Source: an uncultured Campylobacter sp. (GTDB lineage Bacteria; Campylobacterota; Campylobacteria; Campylobacterales; Campylobacteraceae). From it: a stretch of DNA of 26,858 bases. Under the pieces are notes generated by a model. The model saw only the letters and a program-made list of their open reading frames with translations, was not told the DNA's origin and ran no database searches. The stretch spans positions 1-26,858 of the forward strand of contig NZ_CALIJA010000167.1 in NCBI RefSeq assembly GCF_938017615.1. Reading direction: 5' to 3'. A program made the position numbers and the translations under genes. This document shows, in pieces, positions 1 through 8,370 of the stretch (its first letter is position 1; every line of letters begins with the position of its first letter).

Positions 1-97
1 GAGCCTTTAATATTTTTAATCTTTATAAAAAATTCCACACTAAAATCCGTCGTTCGCATACTCCTAATCTATAATTTAAATTACGCTTAAACTAAAT
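1..97. other. short gene-free left edge
   Basis: AT-rich sequence downstream of the minus-strand PBP1A gene. I see no convincing stem-loop with a T-tract, no tRNA and no ORF. Transcription from the alaS operon may continue past the window edge. Confidence 0.5.
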
Positions 98-2008
98 TCA
101 CAATGATCCGTCGCTGCTACTTTCGCGGGGTTTAGGAAGCGGCGAAATTTTAGTGTAATACTCCTCCTTGCCGTTGTATTGGCGACTGAAAACGCCGTCC
201 GGGATGGTAAAATTGCGCTTGGTTTGCGGATATTCTTTTAAATAGGCATCTAAAAATTTTGCAAACACCGGTGCTGCGGTACGTCCGCCACCCTCGACCT
301 TTCGCATAGGTTTATAATCGTCGTTGCCGTACCAGATTATGATCTGCAAATCCGGCGTAAAGCCGCAAAACCATGCATCTATGCTATCATTTGAGGTGCC
401 TGTTTTGCCCGCTATGTCGATGCCCTGCACACGCGCGCGAGTACCGGTACCGCGCTGCACGATATTTTTTAGTAGCGTAGTCATCAGATACGCCTGTTCA
501 GGGCGCAGCACGCGGCGGCGCTCAGGCTCTATAAAGCGAGTTTTGCCGTCCTTATCGGTAATCGAAACGATAAATTTTGATTTTGCAGTAATCCCAAGCC
601 CCGGGAACATCGAATACATCGTAGAGTATTCAAGCGGCGAAATTCCGTAGCTGCCGATAGCCACCGACAGGGCTGGCGGGACGTTTTTAAAGCCGAACTC
701 GCCCAGCTTTTTTACCGCGCGATCAACGCCGATAGATTGCATCAGATTGATCGAGGCAAGGTTGCGCGAGCGAGTTAAGGCTTCTTTGATCGTGATGTAG
801 CCGCTGTAAGTCTTGTCGTAATTTTTTGGCTTCCACGTTTTATCGCTGCCATCGTCGAATTCTCTAGCTATATCGGGCACCTCAGTCATCGTCGAGTAGC
901 CCATATCAAGGGCGATTTGATAGACGAAAGGCTTGAAGCTGGAGCCGGTTTGGCGCTGGGATTGGCTGGCGCGATTGAAATTTGATTTCGCGTAATCCAC
1001 GCCGCCTACTAAGGCTAAAATTTCGCCATTTTGCGGATGCGTGACGACCATAGCGCCGTTTACGTTGCTTGCATTGGCGTCTTTGTTGCGCTTTAAAATT
1101 TCATTGTAGCCGAAAACTAATGCATCTTGCGCCATCGCCTGCGCCTTTAGATCAAGGCTCGTATCTATGCGGTATCCGCCCGTGCGGACGTCCGGTAGAA
1201 TTTTTTCCGCTTCTTTTATGATCTCATCTACGGCATACGGCGCTGCGTTTTGCGTGAGCGTTTCATTATAAATCGTAGGCTGCTCGTTCATCGCAAGCTC
1301 ATATTCGGTCTTATTTATCCAGCCGAGCTCATGCATCCTATAAATCACGTTATTGGCGCGCGAAAGCGACAAATCTAGGTGCTTAGTAGGATCAAAGCTG
1401 CTAGGAGCTTTCGGTAAACCCACTAAAATCGCGATCTCTTTAAGACTCAAATCTTGCAAATCTTTTTTGAAATATCCTAAAGCCGCCGTGCGGATGCCGT
1501 AATATCCGTGCCCGAAATACACCTCGTTGAAGTAACGCTCTAGAATTTGTTCCTTGCTTAGGGCGTTTTCTATCTTAAGCGATAGGATCGCTTCTTTGAT
1601 CTTGCGATCAAGCTTCTTTTCGCTCGAAAGAACTAAATTTCGCGTGATCTGCTGCGTAATCGTGGAGGCTCCTTCGACGAATTTCATCGCTTTGACATCC
1701 TTAATAATCGCCCTAAAAATCGCCTCGACATTCACACCGCCGTGTTCGAAAAACGCCGTATCCTCGATAGCTACGAGCGCCTCGATCACGCGGCCTGGAA
1801 TCTCGTCGAATTTTACGTAAATTCTATTTTGTTCATTAAAAACATTGGCTATCAAATTGCCGTTGCGATCGTAAATTTTAGTCGTGAGCTCTGGATGATA
1901 ATTGATTATGGAGTCCGATTCCAAGCGGATCTGCGAATAAAAATACAAAAAGATGCCGCCTGCTGCGAACGCGCAAACCGTAATAAAACTAAATAAAACT
2001 CTTACCAT
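98..2008 (-). CDS. mrcA: Penicillin-binding protein 1A, bifunctional transglycosylase/transpeptidase
   Basis: Class A PBP of 636 aa that polymerises glycan strands from lipid II and cross-links peptides on the periplasmic side of the inner membrane. One N-terminal membrane anchor spans about residues 4-24. The GT51 transglycosylase domain follows, with its catalytic Glu in IEDTAFFEHGG (E82) and then EGASTITQQ and RKIKE motifs. The transpeptidase domain has S356-x-x-K359 (TGSSFKP), S414-R-N416 and KTGT at 535-538, so both active sites look intact. The ATG at 2008 has AGAGG five bases upstream and overlaps the end of maf by 7 nt. It is the last gene of alaS-membrane protein-maf-mrcA. The C. jejuni counterpart (pbpA, Cj0508, from memory) also follows maf. 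Length is normal for epsilonproteobacterial PBP1A. Confidence 0.96.
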   Translation of the reverse strand: MVRVLFSFITVCAFAAGGIFLYFYSQIRLESDSIINYHPELTTKIYDRNGNLIANVFNEQNRIYVKFDEIPGRVIEALVAIEDTAFFEHGGVNVEAIFRAIIKDVKAMKFVEGASTITQQITRNLVLSSEKKLDRKIKEAILSLKIENALSKEQILERYFNEVYFGHGYYGIRTAALGYFKKDLQDLSLKEIAILVGLPKAPSSFDPTKHLDLSLSRANNVIYRMHELGWINKTEYELAMNEQPTIYNETLTQNAAPYAVDEIIKEAEKILPDVRTGGYRIDTSLDLKAQAMAQDALVFGYNEILKRNKDANASNVNGAMVVTHPQNGEILALVGGVDYAKSNFNRASQSQRQTGSSFKPFVYQIALDMGYSTMTEVPDIAREFDDGSDKTWKPKNYDKTYSGYITIKEALTRSRNLASINLMQSIGVDRAVKKLGEFGFKNVPPALSVAIGSYGISPLEYSTMYSMFPGLGITAKSKFIVSITDKDGKTRFIEPERRRVLRPEQAYLMTTLLKNIVQRGTGTRARVQGIDIAGKTGTSNDSIDAWFCGFTPDLQIIIWYGNDDYKPMRKVEGGGRTAAPVFAKFLDAYLKEYPQTKRNFTIPDGVFSRQYNGKEEYYTKISPLPKPRESSSDGSL

Positions 2009-2547
2009 ATAAACCTCTTTAAAATTTCCAGATCAAGCCCCATCGCCGTGAATTTTGACCCACGCGAGCTTTTGATATATTTTTCGTTAAAGCCTTCGAT
2101 ACTCATCGCACCCGCCTTGCCGCGCCAATCACCGCTAGCGATATAACCTTTTAAATCCGCTTCAGTAAATTCCGCAAATTCAAAGCTTGCGACGCTAAGT
2201 GCCGAAAGCTCTAACGCCTTACTGCAAAAAATCATCGCAGTATAAACGGCGCAGCTAGCACCGCTTTGGGCTCGCAGCATCCTTAACGCGTCCGCTTCAT
2301 CCCGCGCCTTGCCTAAAATTTCGCCGCCGGCAAGCACAGAGCTATCGGCAAACAGCACTCTATCATAATTTTTATAAATTTTAAAAAACTGCACTTTCTT
2401 GGCTACAGCAACGCGGTAAGCATAGGTGCGTGCATCGTCCTTACTAACGCCGCTTTCGTCGAAATTAAAAGGAATTTGCGTAAATTCTACGCCGTTATCC
2501 TTTAGAATTTGTGCTCTAGTAGGCGAACTGGAAGCTAAATAAATCAT
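2002..2547 (-). CDS. maf: Maf-family nucleotide pyrophosphatase
   Basis: Maf/YhdE-type protein of about 181 aa. The family hydrolyses non-canonical nucleoside triphosphates to monophosphates (house-cleaning) and has been linked to septum inhibition. The N-terminal signature LASSSPTRAQIL matches the family ASxSPRRxxLL phosphate-binding loop. FDESG and the ADSSVLAGGEILGKA segment with its catalytic-type Asp follow. An in-frame TTG lies 12 codons upstream at 2583, but those extra residues do not resemble the family. The ATG at 2547 gives the canonical start and overlaps the preceding stop as TGATG, which implies translational coupling. The 3' end overlaps mrcA by 7 nt. Which nucleotide is the substrate (YhdE- or YceF-like) cannot be told from sequence alone. 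Confidence 0.93.
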   Translation of the reverse strand: MIYLASSSPTRAQILKDNGVEFTQIPFNFDESGVSKDDARTYAYRVAVAKKVQFFKIYKNYDRVLFADSSVLAGGEILGKARDEADALRMLRAQSGASCAVYTAMIFCSKALELSALSVASFEFAEFTEADLKGYIASGDWRGKAGAMSIEGFNEKYIKSSRGSKFTAMGLDLEILKRFIW

Positions 2548-3056
2548 CAAAACTCGCCCACCGTCACGCCTAGATAAACGCAAATCAGCGTGACTACGAT
2601 ATTTAACGGGATGAAATATTTAACGACGATGATTAAATGCTCATTCGCCTCAAGCTCATCTCCTGCATCCAAAGCTCGCTTCAAAGATGAAATTTTATAA
2701 TGCATGTAGATAAAATTTAGTAGTATAAAGCCGGCGCCAGCCCACAACGTGGCAATCGCACCTTTTACCATAGGATCTGAAAATTTAAAACTTCCGCCGT
2801 CCGCAAGAAAAAATCCACTTACGCAAACGATCACCAAAAATAGTGCAAAGAACTGCTCATAGCGTTTCATATATCGTAAAATTTCTGCAAATTTTACATC
2901 CTTCGCATCCGCTTGGCTTTTACTGCTTAAATTCATAAAAATCCGCGCGATCAAAAATACGCAGATCTGCGCGCAGATCAAAAAAATCACGCTTAAAATG
3001 TGAATCAGCGGCAAAATTTGCGAGGCTTTGATGAAGCCGGTATCGATTTCGTTCAA
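2547..3056 (-). CDS. four-helix integral membrane protein of unknown function
   Basis: 169 aa with four predicted membrane helices at about residues 13-38, 68-88, 97-120 and 146-165. A charged cytoplasmic-looking stretch (SSKSQADAKD) lies between the first two. A His at the start of helix 1 (LIHILS) and an aromatic-rich helix 2 recall small CopD/DUF2269-like membrane proteins, but I cannot assign a family. The start is a TTG at 3056 that overlaps the alaS stop as TTGA, with AAAGG six bases upstream inside alaS. The next ATG would delete the first helix. It lies between alaS and maf, which are adjacent in C. jejuni as I recall, so the gene looks like a lineage-specific insertion into the operon. 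Function is unknown; membership of the operon is secure from the overlaps at both ends. Confidence 0.8.
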   Translation of the reverse strand: MNEIDTGFIKASQILPLIHILSVIFLICAQICVFLIARIFMNLSSKSQADAKDVKFAEILRYMKRYEQFFALFLVIVCVSGFFLADGGSFKFSDPMVKGAIATLWAGAGFILLNFIYMHYKISSLKRALDAGDELEANEHLIIVVKYFIPLNIVVTLICVYLGVTVGEF

Positions 3057-5596
3057 ATTTTACCTTTTGCGTAAGAGATCGCCTCTTTGATCGCTTCTTC
3101 GATTTTTAGCACATCCCTGCCGCCTGCGGTCGCAAAATCATCGCGTCCACCGCCGCCGCCGCCTAAAATTTGCGCCGCTAGCTTAACCCACTCGCCCGCT
3201 TTGATCGGCGCGTTTTTAACGCCTGCCGCGATTGAAATTTTGCCGTCGGTGCCTACTTGCATCAGCATTATCGCCGCCTTTTCGTGGCTATTTTTAAACT
3301 CGTCTATCATAGTTTTTATATCACCGCTTTCGACCGAGGCTACGCAAAGTTTAGTATCGCCGACATTTAAAAAAGCCAGTGCATGGGAGCTGCTTGCATG
3401 CTTGATCTGATCTTTTAGCGATCTGATCTCATCTTTTAATTTCTCAATCGCACGGAGAGGCTCAATCCCTTTTAGCTCCGCAGAAATTTCGGCAAGCTTA
3501 GCGCGATTTTGAAGCGCTAAATTTAAAGCAGCGCGCGAACAAACCGCCTCGATACGCCTAACACCCGCACTTACGCCGCTTTCTTTAACTATAAAAAACG
3601 GTCCTATCTCGCTTAAATTACGCACGTGAATTCCGCCGCAAAGCTCCTTACTAATCTCTCCGAAGCTCACAACGCGCACTTTTGAGCCATATTTTTCGCC
3701 AAAAAGCGCGATTGCACCGCTGTTTTTAGCGTCATCTATATCCATAATCTCAGTTTTTGCCGCACAGCCCTTGAAAACGGCATTATTTACAAATTCCTCT
3801 ATTTTAGATAGCTCCTCGTCGCTAAGTGCCTTAGGATGCGAGAAGTCAAATCTTAAGCGGTCTGCTTCGACTAAGCTTCCTGCTTGAGCGATATGAGCCC
3901 CTAGCACCGCACGAAGCGCCGCGTGTAAAAGATGCGTCGCGCTGTGATGGCGTGCAATCTGCTCACGCTCCTCAGAAACCTTGAGCCCGACGATATCGCC
4001 AATTTTTAGGTTACGATTAAGGCGCAAGTGGGATAAATTTAGCCCATAAAATTTCTGCGTATCAAACACATCGGCTATGGACTCCACTTCGCCGCTATCG
4101 CCCGTCTGACCGCCGCTTTGTGCATAAAACGGAGTGATATCAAACATCGCCCAGCCGATATCGCCGGCTTTGAGCTCATCCACTTCCGCAAAATCCTCGT
4201 TAAGTAGCGCTAAAACCTTGCTCGTGCGGCTAAGCTCTTCGTAACCGCTAAATTTATTCTCGCCGAATTTCTCTAGCAGCGCCTTGAAATCGCCACGAAC
4301 GTTTTTATCGCCGCTACCCTTCCATGCGGCTTTAGCTATCTGCCTTTGCTCGCTCATAAGCGAGTCAAATTTAGCCTCATCCACGCGCAAATTTTTCTCG
4401 CGCAGCATATCGGCGGTCAGATCGAGCGGAAAGCCGTAGGTATCATATAACTTAAACGCGACCTCGCCGCTAAAAATTTCTTTAGTGCGCGCAAGCTCCT
4501 CGTTAAAAAGCTCGATGCCGTTTGCCAAAGTGGCGAAAAACCGCTCCTCTTCGAGTTTGATCTGCTCCTTTACGGCTTGCTTTTTCTCGTTCAGATAGGC
4601 ATAGTGCCCGCCCATCAGCTCGCATACTTTATCCACGAGGCGATACATAAAGGGCTCTTTTATACCGAGCAGATAGCCGTGGCGAACGGCACGGCGCAGA
4701 ATTCTACGCAAAACATATCCTCTACCCTCGCGATTAAAATTTGTTCCCTGCGCTAGCAAAAACGTAACCGAGCGGATATGATCGGCGATGACGCGATAGC
4801 TCGCGCCGCTTTCATAAACGTAAGGTTTGCCGCAAAGCTTTGCAACCTCATCAATTAGCGGCATAAAAAGCGAGCTGTCGTAGTTGCTAAACTTGCCTTC
4901 TTTAATCGCCGTGACGCGCTCAAGCCCCATGCCCGTGTCGATGCTAGGTTTTGGTAGCGGAGTTAGCTTGCCGTCGCTGCTGCGCTCGTACTGCATGAAA
5001 ACTAGGTTCCAAATTTCAAGAAATCTGTCGCCGTCGCCGCCCATGTAGTCCTCAGGCGTATTAAAGTGCTCGCCGCCTTGGTCGTAAAAGATCTCCGAGC
5101 ACGGTCCACACGGTCCCGTATCGCCCATCGCCCAAAAGTTATCGTGGTCGCCGAAGCGATATATGCGCTCCTGCGCTATGTGGCGCGCCCAGAACCCAAA
5201 CGCTTCGTCGTCCTTTTCGTGCACGGTGACGTAGAGTTTTTCTTTGGGAAGCTTTAAAATTTCAGTGATAAACTCCCACGCATAGGCGATCGCTTGCTCT
5301 TTAAAATACTCGCCGAAGCTGAAATTTCCAAGCATCTCAAAAAACGTATGGTGGCGCGCGGTGTAGCCGACGTTGTCTAGGTCGTTGTGCTTGCCGCCGG
5401 CGCGGATGCAGGTCTGACAGCTCGTGCGGATAGGCGGCGTCGGGCGCGGTACGGCTCCTGTAAATATACTTTTAAACGGCACCATGCCCGCATTGGTAAA
5501 AAGCAAGCTATCATCATCTGGCACTAGCGGCGCGCTGGGGATGATCTGATGCCCCTTGCTTGCAAAGAAATTTAAATATTCGCTTCTAATATCCAT
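3053..5596 (-). CDS. alaS: Alanine--tRNA ligase
   Basis: Class IIc alanyl-tRNA synthetase of 847 aa, slightly shorter than the usual 870-880. Order of parts: catalytic core (motif 1 around FTNAGMVPFKSIF; motif 2 region with ARHHTFFEMLGNFSFG; DTGMGLERV as motif 3), tRNA-recognition domain, then the editing domain with zinc-ligand pairs HSATHLLH (about residues 549-556) and CGGIH (about 652), and a C-Ala domain with a Gly-rich GGGGGGRDDFATAGG end. The editing motif normally reads CGGTH; the Thr-to-Ile change does not touch the C and H ligands. The ATG at 5596 has AGGA six bases upstream. It heads the alaS-membrane protein-maf-mrcA operon and is divergent from the oxidoreductase gene. Confidence 0.98.
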   Translation of the reverse strand: MDIRSEYLNFFASKGHQIIPSAPLVPDDDSLLFTNAGMVPFKSIFTGAVPRPTPPIRTSCQTCIRAGGKHNDLDNVGYTARHHTFFEMLGNFSFGEYFKEQAIAYAWEFITEILKLPKEKLYVTVHEKDDEAFGFWARHIAQERIYRFGDHDNFWAMGDTGPCGPCSEIFYDQGGEHFNTPEDYMGGDGDRFLEIWNLVFMQYERSSDGKLTPLPKPSIDTGMGLERVTAIKEGKFSNYDSSLFMPLIDEVAKLCGKPYVYESGASYRVIADHIRSVTFLLAQGTNFNREGRGYVLRRILRRAVRHGYLLGIKEPFMYRLVDKVCELMGGHYAYLNEKKQAVKEQIKLEEERFFATLANGIELFNEELARTKEIFSGEVAFKLYDTYGFPLDLTADMLREKNLRVDEAKFDSLMSEQRQIAKAAWKGSGDKNVRGDFKALLEKFGENKFSGYEELSRTSKVLALLNEDFAEVDELKAGDIGWAMFDITPFYAQSGGQTGDSGEVESIADVFDTQKFYGLNLSHLRLNRNLKIGDIVGLKVSEEREQIARHHSATHLLHAALRAVLGAHIAQAGSLVEADRLRFDFSHPKALSDEELSKIEEFVNNAVFKGCAAKTEIMDIDDAKNSGAIALFGEKYGSKVRVVSFGEISKELCGGIHVRNLSEIGPFFIVKESGVSAGVRRIEAVCSRAALNLALQNRAKLAEISAELKGIEPLRAIEKLKDEIRSLKDQIKHASSSHALAFLNVGDTKLCVASVESGDIKTMIDEFKNSHEKAAIMLMQVGTDGKISIAAGVKNAPIKAGEWVKLAAQILGGGGGGRDDFATAGGRDVLKIEEAIKEAISYAKGKI

Positions 5597-5631
5597 GATT
5601 TGTCCTATTTCAAGTTAAATTTTAAAGGCGC

Positions 5632-5637
5632 ATTTTA
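5632..5637 (-). promoter_or_regulatory. probable -10 box for alaS operon
   Basis: On the minus strand the context TTAGCTAAAATGCGCC (5627-5642) contains TAAAAT at a fitting distance, giving a leader of about 25-30 nt before the alaS ATG. It resembles the metK and divergent oxidoreductase promoters in this window. There is no clear -35 box, which is usual for the genus. Confidence 0.5.
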
Positions 5638-5681
5638 GCTAAATTAGATTTTAAAAATTATAAATTTTAACCATTCTTAGT

Positions 5682-5687
5682 TATAAT
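5682..5687 (+). promoter_or_regulatory. probable -10 box for Gfo/hemH operon
   Basis: A perfect TATAAT lies in the context TTAGTTATAATGGCGC (5677-5692), about 30 bases upstream of the likely start codon at 5718. It sits back to back with the alaS promoter in a 121-bp intergenic region. Confidence 0.55.
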
Positions 5688-5717
5688 GGCGCGAAAGATT
5701 AAATTTAGGGCATGGCG

Positions 5718-6590
5718 ATGAAAAAAAAGATAGCGATCATAGGCATGGGCGAGCTTGGTCAAAAGCACTTCAGCGAGCTAAGAAGGAGCGATTATTTCGA
5801 GCTTGTAGCGCTTTATCATAAGGGCAGCAGTGAAAATTTCGGCCCGCGCTATCCGGTCTTTGATAATCTAACCGATCTTTTTAACGTCGCCAAGCCCGAC
5901 GCCGTAGTCATCACGGCTCCCCCGCCATCGCATAAAGAGCTGATTTTAAAATGCCTACCGTTTACCAAAAATATCTTTGTAGAATCTCCGCTCGCACAAA
6001 GCCTAGCCGAAGCTAGAGAGATAAATTACGCAGTCACTACTAACGGCACGCGCCTAGCCGTAGGCTACTCCGACCGCTACAATCCCGTCATCGTATCCTT
6101 GCTACGCGAGCTTGCCAAGGGGGATAAAATTTTTTCGATGAGCTTTGTAAGCGGTTTTGCAAACGATGATAGAGCAGATATTGTCGCCAATGCCCTTTTT
6201 AGAGATATCGATCTTGTGCGGCTGCTTTCTCACAGCGAGATCGCCTGCATAGAACTTAGCAAAAATATCTCTAAAGAGCGCACTCTAGCCGCATGCGCGA
6301 CGCTTCACACAAAAAGCGGCTGCTATTGCACGCTAATGCAGTCCAATCTCTATCCGATCAGGCGCCACGGTATCGAGATTTGCACCGACAGCGGTGTGTA
6401 TTTCGGCGATCTAATCTCAATAACTCTTTTTAAAATTACGCCTGACGGGCGCGTAAATCTGCGCGTCGATCGCGACGATTTTTCGCTACGCCGCGAACAC
6501 GAAGCGTTTTGCGCGATGTGCGACAGCAGCACTAACGCAGGTCTTGCAAGCGTTGAGGACGCGATAAAAATCAGAGAAATCATCTCATGA
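5718..6590 (+). CDS. Gfo/Idh/MocA-family protein with altered EKP motif
   Basis: About 290 aa with an N-terminal Rossmann fold (IAIIGMGELGQKH, a GxGxxG nucleotide loop at about residues 11-16 counted from 5712) and a MocA-type C-terminal alpha/beta domain. An earlier ATG exists at 5712, but AGGG (5707-5710) is only 1 nt from it and 7 nt from the ATG at 5718, so the start is placed at 5718. Family enzymes usually carry a catalytic Lys in a conserved EKP. Here the position reads VESPLA (E91-S92-P93), so classic NAD(P)-dependent dehydrogenase activity is doubtful. It overlaps hemH by ATGA. C. jejuni has an oxidoreductase next to hemH (Cj0504c, as I recall) beside a DegT aminotransferase that is absent here. 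The substrate is unknown. Confidence 0.85.
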   Translation: MKKKIAIIGMGELGQKHFSELRRSDYFELVALYHKGSSENFGPRYPVFDNLTDLFNVAKPDAVVITAPPPSHKELILKCLPFTKNIFVESPLAQSLAEAREINYAVTTNGTRLAVGYSDRYNPVIVSLLRELAKGDKIFSMSFVSGFANDDRADIVANALFRDIDLVRLLSHSEIACIELSKNISKERTLAACATLHTKSGCYCTLMQSNLYPIRRHGIEICTDSGVYFGDLISITLFKITPDGRVNLRVDRDDFSLRREHEAFCAMCDSSTNAGLASVEDAIKIREIIS

Positions 6591-7684
6591 AAAAAGCCCT
6601 AATTTTACTCAACATGGGCGGTCCGAACAATCTGAGCGAGGTTGAAGTTTTTTTAAAAAATATGTTTAATGACCCCTTTATTTTGGGCGTTAAGAGCGAT
6701 TTTTGGCGTAGCGTTTTAGCCGCGCTCATCGTAAAAAGCAGAACCGCATCGGCACGCAGCAACTACGAAAAATTGGGCGGGCGCTCGCCGATATGCTCCA
6801 TCACCGAAGCGCTTTGCGAGCGGGTAAATTTACTCGCGCGAGCAAAATTAGGCGCGGGATTAAAATTTGAAAATGCAGCGGATGCGGGCGCCGCGAATGA
6901 GCCGCCGCAAGACATTTCATTGCAGAGCAAGCCGCCGCAAGACGCCCCGACGCAGAGCGAGGCGCTGCAAAATGAGGCGCCGCAGAATGAAAAACCGATA
7001 GACGAGCTGGTTTGCGATTATGCGATGAATTACACGCCGCCATTTGCAGAAGATGTGCTTAAAAAATACGCGGATTTTGACGAGACAATTTTGATGCCTT
7101 TGTATCCGCACTTCTCAAAAACTACGGTGCAATCTAGCCTGTGCTCTGCCGAGGCGGCACTTAAGCGGCTCGGTATAAAAAATTATAAGATAGTTGATAT
7201 TTTCTACGATAGCGCCGCTTACAACGAAATTTTACTAAATTTAATCGCGAGCTGCGTCGCAAAATTTAGTGCGGATGAAATTTCGCAAATTTCGCTCATA
7301 TTTTCTGCGCATTCGCTGCCGATAAAAATGATCGCCGCGGGCGATCCCTACGAGGCACAGGTAGAGGCGCACGTGGAAATTTTAAAAGATCTGCTGGCTG
7401 CGCGCGGGATTAAATTTAAAGAGATCATTTTGGCGTATCAATCGCGCCTTGGCCCCGTGAAGTGGCTAGAGCCCAATATCGCGGACGTTTTGCGAGATCT
7501 GCAAAGCAAAAAAGCACTGATATTCCCGATCGCGTTTTGCGTGGATAACTCCGAGACCGATTTTGAGCTGGATATTTTTTATCGAGCCAGGGCGCGCGAG
7601 CTGGGTTATGAATACTACGAAGTGTGCAAATGCCCGAACTCCCGCGAGGATTTTGCGAAATTTATACTCGCGCAGGCGCTGTAA
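6587..7684 (+). CDS. hemH: Ferrochelatase with internal low-complexity insertion
   Basis: Inserts Fe2+ into protoporphyrin IX, the last step of protoheme synthesis. It begins LILLNMGGPNNLSEVE, and the active-site signature IFSAHSLPIK puts the metal-binding His at about H242, with the partner Glu in CVDNSETDFELD (about E323). At 365 aa it is roughly 50-60 residues longer than typical epsilonproteobacterial HemH. The excess is a segment at residues 97-140, rich in P, Q, E, A and S, lying between LLARAKLG and DYAMNYTPPF. That segment is built from a 30-bp repeat. Catalytic residues on both sides are intact and in frame, so the enzyme is probably active. The ATGA overlap with the upstream gene implies coupling. 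Its stop is only two bases from the stop of the convergent membrane-protein gene. Confidence 0.95.
   Translation: MKKALILLNMGGPNNLSEVEVFLKNMFNDPFILGVKSDFWRSVLAALIVKSRTASARSNYEKLGGRSPICSITEALCERVNLLARAKLGAGLKFENAADAGAANEPPQDISLQSKPPQDAPTQSEALQNEAPQNEKPIDELVCDYAMNYTPPFAEDVLKKYADFDETILMPLYPHFSKTTVQSSLCSAEAALKRLGIKNYKIVDIFYDSAAYNEILLNLIASCVAKFSADEISQISLIFSAHSLPIKMIAAGDPYEAQVEAHVEILKDLLAARGIKFKEIILAYQSRLGPVKWLEPNIADVLRDLQSKKALIFPIAFCVDNSETDFELDIFYRARARELGYEYYEVCKCPNSREDFAKFILAQAL
6898..6990 (+). repeat. degenerate 30-bp tandem repeat inside hemH
   Basis: About three in-frame copies of a 10-residue unit: EPPQDISLQS, KPPQDAPTQS and EALQNEAPQN. The first two copies share GCCGCCGCAAGAC and end in GCAGAGC at the same phase. 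The unit is a multiple of three, so copy-number change would keep the frame. Confidence 0.75.
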
Positions 7685-7686
7685 AT

Positions 7687-8271
7687 TTAGAGATTAAAAT
7701 TTAATCTTTCCGTTTGGATTTTTTTATATTCTTTATGAAGCTTGAGGATTGAATACAACGCGGATAAAAAGAGCAATATACTAGTTAAGCTTAGCATTTT
7801 CCTTTGAAAATATAATTTATCCCAATCCTCTGCATTTGAAGTATGTTTTTTTGTTCCATCGCAATACCCGTATTCATTTAAAAATCTCTCCGACATTTTA
7901 ATTTTTACGCAAATTTGATCTATATAGTTTTTGTAAATTAAATCACAAAATTGCATACCGAATTGTTCATAATCTGTCTTGCTATTTCCGATATGCAGAT
8001 CAAAAATTTTACCGCTTCCTCGCACGGATATATTGCAGCCGGTTCCGCCACGATAGCTATCATATTTATGAAATTCGCTTATAGTTCCAACAAAAACAAA
8101 AGGATCTTCTATATTTTTTCTACTAGGTGCGCTTTGATATGCTATCAAAAGAAGTATCGGTGCGATAAATGAAACGCAAACAACGATTAGCGTTATAAAA
8201 GTATGCTTCCGATCAAAGCCGAATTTAATCAAATCATACCAATAATCTACGTAGTAAAGCGGGTTTTTCAT
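7687..8271 (-). CDS. two-helix membrane protein of unknown function
   Basis: 194 aa with a membrane helix at about residues 24-45, a roughly 110-residue periplasmic-type domain, a second helix at about 159-178 and a Lys/Glu-rich tail. The middle domain starts with a beta-like segment (FVFVGTISEF) and holds four cysteines (about 79, 109, 121 and 137), which could form disulfides. The layout of helix, beta domain, helix recalls DUF3592-type proteins, but I see no diagnostic motif. The ATG at 8271 has AAGGA six bases upstream and overlaps the stop of a tiny upstream ORF as ATGA. The gene is visibly AT-richer than its neighbours and its stop nearly abuts that of hemH, which suggests an acquired accessory gene. 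An immunity-type or envelope role is possible but unsupported. Confidence 0.7.
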   Translation of the reverse strand: MKNPLYYVDYWYDLIKFGFDRKHTFITLIVVCVSFIAPILLLIAYQSAPSRKNIEDPFVFVGTISEFHKYDSYRGGTGCNISVRGSGKIFDLHIGNSKTDYEQFGMQFCDLIYKNYIDQICVKIKMSERFLNEYGYCDGTKKHTSNAEDWDKLYFQRKMLSLTSILLFLSALYSILKLHKEYKKIQTERLNFNL

Positions 8272-8370
8272 TGTATTCCTTTAGTAGCTTTTGGCAAATC
8301 AGAATATTCTTGTAGCGATTTAAAACCACCTGTAATAAGTACACCTTTTATCAACACTTCCTCTACTCAT
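8268..8370 (-). pseudogene. tiny ORF, apparently frameshifted at an AAAA run
   Basis: A strong AAAGGAG lies six bases upstream of the ATG at 8370. That frame gives MSRGSVDKRCTYYRWF and stops at 8320. The +1 frame continues as KGVLITGGFKSLQEYSDL and on to a TGA (8268-8270) that overlaps the next gene as ATGA. Removing one A from the AAAA run joins the two into a 33-residue product that begins at the good ribosome site and ends in translational coupling. The downstream frame could also start alone at TTG 8354, with AGAGG five bases upstream. It may be a frameshifted small gene, a slippage site, a sequencing error or a decaying gene end. No family is recognised. Confidence 0.45.

Noticed and set aside
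3087..3410. 107-codon plus-strand frame antisense to alaS
   Set aside because: Pro-rich stretch is the complement of the AlaS Gly-rich C-terminus.
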